Source: Vanessa cardui
Taxonomy: Eukaryota > Arthropoda > Insecta > Lepidoptera > Nymphalidae
Reading direction: 5' to 3'
DNA length: 64,000 bases
Assembly: GCF_905220365.1 (NCBI RefSeq)
Contig: NC_061123.1
Coordinates: forward strand, 248,001 to 312,000
Shown: piece after piece, positions 58,236-64,000 of the stretch
How positions within the stretch are numbered: the stretch's first letter is position 1
How the letters are laid out: the number at the start of each line of letters is the position of its first letter
Program-made: the position numbers and the translations under genes
Notes under the pieces: generated by a model
What the model was told of the DNA's origin: nothing
Databases searched by the model: none
What the model saw: only the letters and a program-made list of their open reading frames with translations

Positions 58236-58730
58236 CAATTGAAATAAAAACTAGTTTTAACGGATTTAAATCGCGTATATTAATTATTTTTATCATCCCG
58301 ACGTTTCGAGCACTTAACAGCGTTCGAGTTGACTGAGGTGACATTTGTCTATTTGAAGTACAAAAGAATATTATTTACAACTACCGCCAACGATTTCTTA
58401 ATTGGTATCTTGAGTAACGTTCCGGTTGCACGCAGAATGCACTAACTGTATCTTTAGGTCTTGCAGTCTGTTGGATTTGGGATTTTAAATTTTTAATAAG
58501 TGAATCCCATGTATTAGAATGTCTCCAACCATCTTCTCTATTGAAGTTCGGATGTTTTTGAATTTCAATAGCCTCGCGTATCATTCTAGGAATGAATCTG
58601 TGTTCTCTAGCGAGAATCTGTGGTTTATAAAATCGAATAAAATGGTTAGGTTATATCTCCTCCTATATGTTCCTTGACCCTAGAACCGATACTTTTCTTT
58701 GTTTGGCCTATGTAAGATAAACCATCTAAG
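58236..58730 (-). pseudogene. Penelope-like element remnant, GIY-YIG endonuclease end
   Basis: On the minus strand a first frame gives GLSYIGQTKKSIGSRVKEHI, containing the SYIGQTK core of a GIY-YIG nuclease. After a frameshift a second frame gives ILAREHRFIPRMIREAIEIQ and KHPNFNREDGWRHSNTWDSL, typical of the nuclease C-terminus in Penelope-like retroelements. The 3' tail has CGAAACGTCGGGATGATAAA and CGCGATTTAAATCCGTTAAA, also typical of these elements. The reverse transcriptase is absent and the frame is broken, so it is dead. Confidence 0.85.
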
Positions 58731-59954
58731 ACAACATTAAGATGAAACAAATTAGAAAAATGACAAATTATATCACTTTTAAATTCTATACAAGACTAGA
58801 AAAATATTTATCCCCTGAAATAAACAAATCCTATTTAATATATCTGTACAAAATATTTTATTGTAATGACTGTGCGAAATTCGAAAGCGATGTTCCTTTG
58901 TGAAAATATGTCCATATTGATTTAATTAAATGTGAATACTAACGCATAGTTTATACAAATTATTAATATTATTTTAAGAGAGAATGAAAATCCGAAACGT
59001 AAATACTGTATTTCATTTTTGTAAATAAGACTTGTAAATTGAAACTTTGCGTACACATATTTATCAAAATATTTTATGCTCTCTCATTGTTTGTACAATA
59101 AATTGAAATGAACAGCTTTGATTATGTTTTTTTTTTCCGTATTCCTGTATCGTAGCAGTGCTACGCTTTACGTCACGCCACTCAAAGAGTTACGAATCGC
59201 GATCCGTCGACACAGAGCCTTTCGCTCTTTGTTGCAAAACTATATTCATGCAGATTGGACGCATATTTTGATTTTTATTCTAATTATGAAATACGAAATG
59301 CGCTCGTTATTGTGACGTAGTTGTATGGCGTCGAGGGACGCTGAGGTTTTTCGTATGTAACTTTAGATATTTTCTAGATCGAAGTTATTCTTTCCATTTT
59401 AAACTGAATTGAAAATAAGACTACATTCACTATTTGTTTCAATACATTTATCAATGTTTATTACAATAGTTTTCAAGAAATTAATATGAGACGTGTCATA
59501 ATATATTACAAGAGCTTTAGTAAATCCATTGAAATAGTAACCTTTTAGCATTACTCTGTAAAGCTAACATTGTATTTGTAACTGGGTGTCATTTATTTAT
59601 TTATTTGTAATCAACAGCGTTTACAGATTATATTTGTACAGTTTTTTTAAATTACATGAAGACTATGGCCACAAACATTACAGTATAAAGTGTTTAATAT
59701 AATATATTTAACAAAGTGGATAACAAAAAGAAAGTAGGTCTAAAGAAAGTTGTTGACGTTTGTTACAAGAGAATATTTACAAGTGTATGGGTATTTGTAT
59801 GTGTGTTTGTGCATGCGTGTGTGTTTTTCTGTGTGTATATATTTGTGTGTGTTTGTTTCTATGTTTGAAGCATGACCTTTAAGTAATATACCATAGAGCT
59901 TGGGCAATAATAGTAACATTCAATAATTCGTTCTATAGTTAAATCGAAGATAAC
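58731..59954. other. Non-coding stretch
   Basis: 59140-59350 is GC-enriched with TTACGTCACG and TGTGACGTAG (CRE-like, inverted, about 150 bp apart); its open frame (59118-59315) has no domain. A TG-rich simple repeat lies at 59785-59865. Nothing else. Confidence 0.35.
59785..59865. repeat. (TG)n-rich simple repeat
   Basis: GTATGGGTATTTGTATGTGT and further TGTGTGT runs with interruptions. Confidence 0.8.
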
Positions 59955-60085
59955 GACCGTGTTTTTAACCATGAGAACTAAAATGTTATGACCTAGCAAA
60001 ATAAAATAATCCCTTTTTGGCGGTAGAATAAATAATAAGTAATATTGGGTACCTGCCCAAGCGAATTTCCTCGAAGCCCGACCAA
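59955..60085 (-). repeat. Degenerate family B fragment
   Basis: GAGAACTAAAATGTTATGAC, TTTTTGGCGGTAGAATAAAT and GGGTACCTGCCCAAGCGAAT match reverse family B. Confidence 0.55.
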
Positions 60086-60153
60086 ATAGTCAATATTATC
60101 ATAAATATGACAGAAAATCTACGAATATTTTATTATAATTCATAATTTACTCT

Positions 60154-60200
60154 TAGTTATGAAATATAAATTTAATTCTGAAATATATATTTCATAACTA
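60154..60200. repeat. 15-bp perfect inverted repeat (AT-rich)
   Basis: TAGTTATGAAATATA (60154-60168) and TATATTTCATAACTA (60186-60200) around a 17-base loop. Low sequence complexity reduces its significance. Confidence 0.75.
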
Positions 60201-61267
60201 ATATTTTCATAAATAATTATATTCTATAATCATTATTCATAAAGAGTAATAGTCTCAATTAAATTATATATACCAAACATTTCCAATCTGACAAAAATAC
60301 ACAATCGACTTAAACTTTACTTGACTTACTTTAAAGTAAAACTGAAACAAAGTTATTATCACATACAAAAAAATTCATATACCAATGTAAAAATTTATCT
60401 GCAACAGAAGCATATATGTGTAGAGTCTCATTCCTGTTCCATTCCTTAGACTTATTCCAAATATTCAATGTTAATTTATAAAATAATACAATTCTTTACA
60501 AAAATTGTAACCTTTATTATTACAATGTGAAAATGTCAAAGCAATAAAGTTAGTAATATTGAGCCACTTTTCTATTGTACTACGAAGCTCTTCTAGGCGG
60601 CTTGCACTTAAACGAATTCGGAGAAGACGTCACATAAGGAAAAAGCGTTGGCTCTTCCAGGCGTATAATCCCTCTTTTGTTTCTCTCCTTGTCTTTCTAT
60701 TGTTATAAAACTATTTAAACTTATTATGTAAATCGTTTTATAGCGAAAACAAATGCGTGCCAATCGGTATCCCATATCTGTTATTTTATTTATTACAGAT
60801 ATTTTGATTTATAACTGACGCTGTTGAAAAAATATATGTTATAAACAAGTAAAGCGAATGTTAGTAAAATATTATGTGTATGTGGCAAGGGAGTGACAGA
60901 GAGTAATGGCGGGCTTCAGTGCGATTGTTTGACGTGACGCGGACTCCGTCACGCATGAACGAATGCAAGAATGAGCAACGAAAACAGCATTTCTTACGTT
61001 ATTTTTAACATGTGAATAGCGGTTTGTATGAACTCTTTCGGAAACGTTGCTTGGTATATGTAACGAGAAAAGCGTGTTTAAATTGGAATAATGTTCGTTT
61101 CGTTTTGTATTTATATGAATATGCGGAACGGTTTGCATTCCCGCCGCGAAAATACGGAAAGTTATTATTGGTGAAGAACGTTCTAAATTTAAAAGCTAGT
61201 CTTATACAGTTCTCTTAGTATATTAAAATTATGAGTAAACATGAAATAGATAAGCGGACAAGAAATG
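60201..61267. other. Non-coding stretch
   Basis: 60585-60685 and 60890-61150 are less AT-rich. The latter contains GTGACGCGGACTCCGTCAC, an imperfect palindrome. Overlapping frames on both strands (60872-61218) lack domains. Confidence 0.35.
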
Positions 61268-61515
61268 AGATATCTGACGGTGAGTGCTCACCAACGCCCA
61301 TACATTGGCACTGCATACACATCAACTTATTTTTACTAAATATTATTTCACCAATACGTCGCCAACCTTGGTTACCAATATATTATGTACTCTGTGCCTA
61401 TAGTAAAATTGAGTCACTGACCCTTCAAATCACAATAATAGGTATTGGTGTTTGGCTGCATAGTATGTAGAGTGTGTGACACCTACTAAGACGGGCTTCA
61501 TAAAGCCCTACTACG
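61268..61515 (-). repeat. Degenerate family B tail
   Basis: GACGGTGAGTGCTCACCAAC, CGTCGCCAACCTTGGTTACC, TGTGCCTATAGTAAAATTGA and AAGACGGGCTTCATAAAGCC. Confidence 0.7.
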
Positions 61516-62044
61516 AAATAAAAGAGTTTGGCGTTTAATTAATTTGTCGAGATGAGTAACTAGCATGGATGTCAACTATTGATGATATGTGTGCACAACG
61601 GAATTTTAGTGCTTAACATATACTTGTAATTCCACTGATTAAAAACATCATTAGAAACTATGAGGCAGATGTTTATCCACGCGTGTATTAGCCACCCACA
61701 CATACATATGTGAGTAAATATTTTCCACATTAACATTTTACATTGTTAGAATAATAATGAAAAATAATCTTCAATGGCTCACACACATTTTCGTAATTAA
61801 CAAATAAATATATTTCGATAACATTGGAAACACAAAACACGAGCTTATATCAAAGCTTATAATGACACCGCGATCACAGCCACAATTAAATGCTAATTAT
61901 AATATAACATAACATAAGTTGCTTTTAAATGTAATAAAATGTAAAATGTAATAAAAAGTACCTACTGGAAATCAGCATGTGTTTCTATGACTTACCTTCA
62001 TTTCAACAACGCCTCCTGGCTATGACAAACAAAACAAAAAAAAA

Positions 62045-62180
62045 CCCGCTGAATTTCTTTCGCCGGTTCTTCTCAGGTCAGGGTATTATCTTTTCCGAAC
62101 CACTGGTAGTTTTTCAATTGACCATCAATAAGAAAGTGTATTGCTTCTATATTGAATAGAGTTATTTGAGTTTGAGTTTA
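62045..62180 (+). repeat. Family A tail, abutting family B
   Basis: TTTCGCCGGTTCTTCTCAGG, TTTTCCGAACCACTGGTAG and ATTGAATAGAGTTATTTGAG. Its 3' end meets the T-run of the reverse family B copy at 62181, so the two retroelement tails lie tail to tail. Confidence 0.7.
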
Positions 62181-62467
62181 TTTTTTTTTATGTTATAGGT
62201 TGGAGGACGAGCATATGGGCCACCTGATGGAAAGTGGTCACCATCACCCATAGACAATGACACTGTAAGATATATTACCTTACATCGTCAATGTGCCACC
62301 AACCTTGGGAACTAAGATGTTATGTCCCTTGTGCCTGTAGTTACACTGGCTCACTCACCCTTCAAACCGGAACACAACAATACTGAGTACTGTAATTTGG
62401 CGGTAGAATAACTGATGAGTGGGTGGTACCTACCCAGACGGGCTTGCACAAAGCCCTACCACCAAGT
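62181..62467 (-). repeat. Family B retroelement tail, best preserved reverse copy
   Basis: Poly(T), TATAGGTTGGAGGACGAGCA, CATCACCCATAGACAATGAC, CTTGGGAACTAAGATGTTAT, CCTTCAAACCGGAACACAAC, GATGAGTGGGTGGTACCTAC and GGGCTTGCACAAAGCCCTAC, ending CACCAAGTAA. Confidence 0.88.
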
Positions 62468-64000
62468 AAAGGCAGAAGAGAAAAATTTACATGAAATTGA
62501 TACAAATCTTTAATGAATTATACACTCAAACTTCTTGAACAAGTAGCGGATCACTCTAACCATCAATGAAAATCTTGTAAAAATCCATTTGATAGCTTCT
62601 CATCTTCTGACATCCATCACAACACAAGGTATTGCTAAGTTCCAGTAATAAGGATCTATACAAGGGATTCCGATAACATCTCAGAGCCTCAAAGCGCCAT
62701 AGGTGGTATAAGATTTAATTCATATTTCTTACATTGTAAATATCGACTTTTAAAAAAATACTTAACGTCTCAGTGTACAGTCCGGTTAAGAAGAGGTTCG
62801 TCACCTTAACATCTATTTTCGTTTCGTGTGCTCAGTATGAGCGATAATAATCTGCTTTATCTATCGAGAATGACATATTGCGTCCCAATATCCAAGAGTA
62901 CCATGTAAATTTAATTTTATATGCAGTTGTCTGTTTAGTGTTTTAGTTTCAAAAAGAGTTTGCGACTTGATAAAGGAATGAATTTGAAAACTGACGAAGG
63001 TTTTCTTATTCTGACTGTACATTCAAATACAAATTAAGAAAATGGAATAACATCGATGACGTCATACATTATGAGTACGTATAATATATTGCATATACCA
63101 AACACAGTAAGCGCCAGCATCGGTCTATTCCACTTGCCGCATGAATACTAATTGCAATCGGATTTACGAGCGCCGCTACGACAGGGGACTGTTCCTGTCA
63201 TTGCACTGGAGCCGAGTCGAGAACTAATGACCAGTGCGTCCCACTGGCATTTTGTGGGTCGCTTTTACGTTTACGACGTTGCAATTAAACGACTCATATT
63301 ACACCAGAATATTCTATAATTTGCGGTGTCATACGTAGTTATCACTGCTCTTTGGTTCAACAGATAGCTTTATATATTTAAGTCCTAGATTGAAATCCTG
63401 ATCAATTATAAATATTGATATATATATATTGATAGATGCTATATTACAAAAAATGTGAGTAAAGGTGTAGATAATGAGCCTGGTGGTCTCTTTACAGTCA
63501 TATCAGATTATGTGTAATTAAGAGTATGTCTGCAACTCTTTTTTGTGCTATACTTTACCAATAGGTAGTATAGGTAATGTAGAATGTGATTTAAAAGTTG
63601 TTATGTAATAATGCAAAAAAAGAATCATGTTGCAATCAAATGTAGAAAGGTTGTAAGTGACATTTTCGTTGCATTATTTTATTTTACAAGCAGGTAAATT
63701 ATATGATTATTTTTCAATATGTGCACACGGACACGGAAACCTTATTTGCACCTGGCTTTAAACCAGCAAATACAAAGCAAGTTCTTGTTTGTAATTAAAG
63801 CCGTCCAAATAATAATATCGTTCGTCCAGCACGGCATTTGTAATTATCTCATTTAGCGCTGCCCTTCTATTTCACCTCGTAAATGCTAAGCGCTATCCGA
63901 TATATGTTTGCCTGGGGACTGTATCTGTCAGTCCATTTCAAACGCAGTCTGAACTAATGACCACATAACGACTAGAACATTATTAACGCTGTAATGGCTG
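62468..64000. other. Non-coding end region with a diverged direct repeat
   Basis: No gene found. Two 50-bp segments (63184-63233 and 63914-63963) share GGGGACTGT and GAACTAATGACCA at identical spacing. TATATG (63901) and TCAGTC (63928) in the second lie 29 bp apart, resembling a TATA/initiator pair. Confidence 0.4.

Larger units (their letters stand above)
13998..64000 (+). other. Presumed long intron downstream of the signal-peptide exon
   Basis: It starts with GTGAGT. No convincing following exon with phase 1 entry was found; the only weak candidate is 44189-44246. If the next exon lies beyond the window, this intron exceeds 50 kb. The alternative is that the gene ends earlier through exons I missed and the remainder is intergenic. 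Repeats inside are annotated individually. Confidence 0.3.

Noticed and set aside
1..64000. CRISPR arrays, bacterial operons, integrated virus or organellar DNA
   Set aside because: No regularly spaced repeats, no dense coding, no recognisable viral or mitochondrial genes; splice sites and retroelements are clearly insect nuclear.

Overview
The window is AT-rich, gene-poor eukaryotic DNA. Its interspersed repeats point to a butterfly or moth, and the repeat mix looks nymphalid-like. They include tRNA-derived SINEs, two abundant retroelement 3'-tail families, Helitron-like TC...CTAG elements, an RTE fragment, a Penelope-like fragment and two jockey/CR1-type LINE lineages. There are no bacterial operons, CRISPR arrays, rRNAs or free-standing tRNA genes; every tRNA-like box found lies in a SINE.

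The only host gene structure I can defend is the 5' end of a plus-strand gene. It has a GC-rich candidate promoter and non-coding first exon (about 6845-7024) ending at a strong donor, a 6.9 kb intron, and a 55-bp exon (13943-13997). That exon carries the start codon and a signal peptide (MGFAGSLAFLLPLLLS) and ends in phase 1 at a GTGAGT donor. The rest of the window is then probably first coding intron, with the body of the gene beyond 64000. A small GC-rich island at 44189-44246 would continue the frame but has a weak acceptor. Two minus-strand stretches (8629-8747 and 30421-30588) also look exon-like, with low confidence.

The largest coding features are transposons. An apparently intact non-LTR retrotransposon occupies about 24.0-28.4 kb: ORF1 has a PHD-type zinc finger and coiled coil, and ORF2 has an APE endonuclease and reverse transcriptase. 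A 5'-truncated jockey-like LINE with a long open RT frame lies on the minus strand at 38.4-40.2 kb, and a shorter decayed relative lies on the plus strand at 34.3-34.5 kb. Decayed RTE (9.9-10.2 kb) and Penelope GIY-YIG (58.2-58.7 kb) remnants are also recognisable. Two TIR elements (17.2-17.7 kb and 30.7-31.1 kb) and a large foldback (21.0-21.4 kb) represent DNA-transposon-like material.

Unexplained structure includes a perfect five-unit heat-shock element at 36119-36141 inside a small open frame, a 69-bp near-perfect palindrome at 52851-52919, a perfect 16-bp stem hairpin at 29128-29164, a foldback exactly at the 5' truncation point of the jockey-like LINE, and TATA/initiator-like promoters at 56.4 kb and 63.9 kb. 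I found no convincing new multigene system. Calls rest on reading the sequence and general knowledge of these families; no database search was run.
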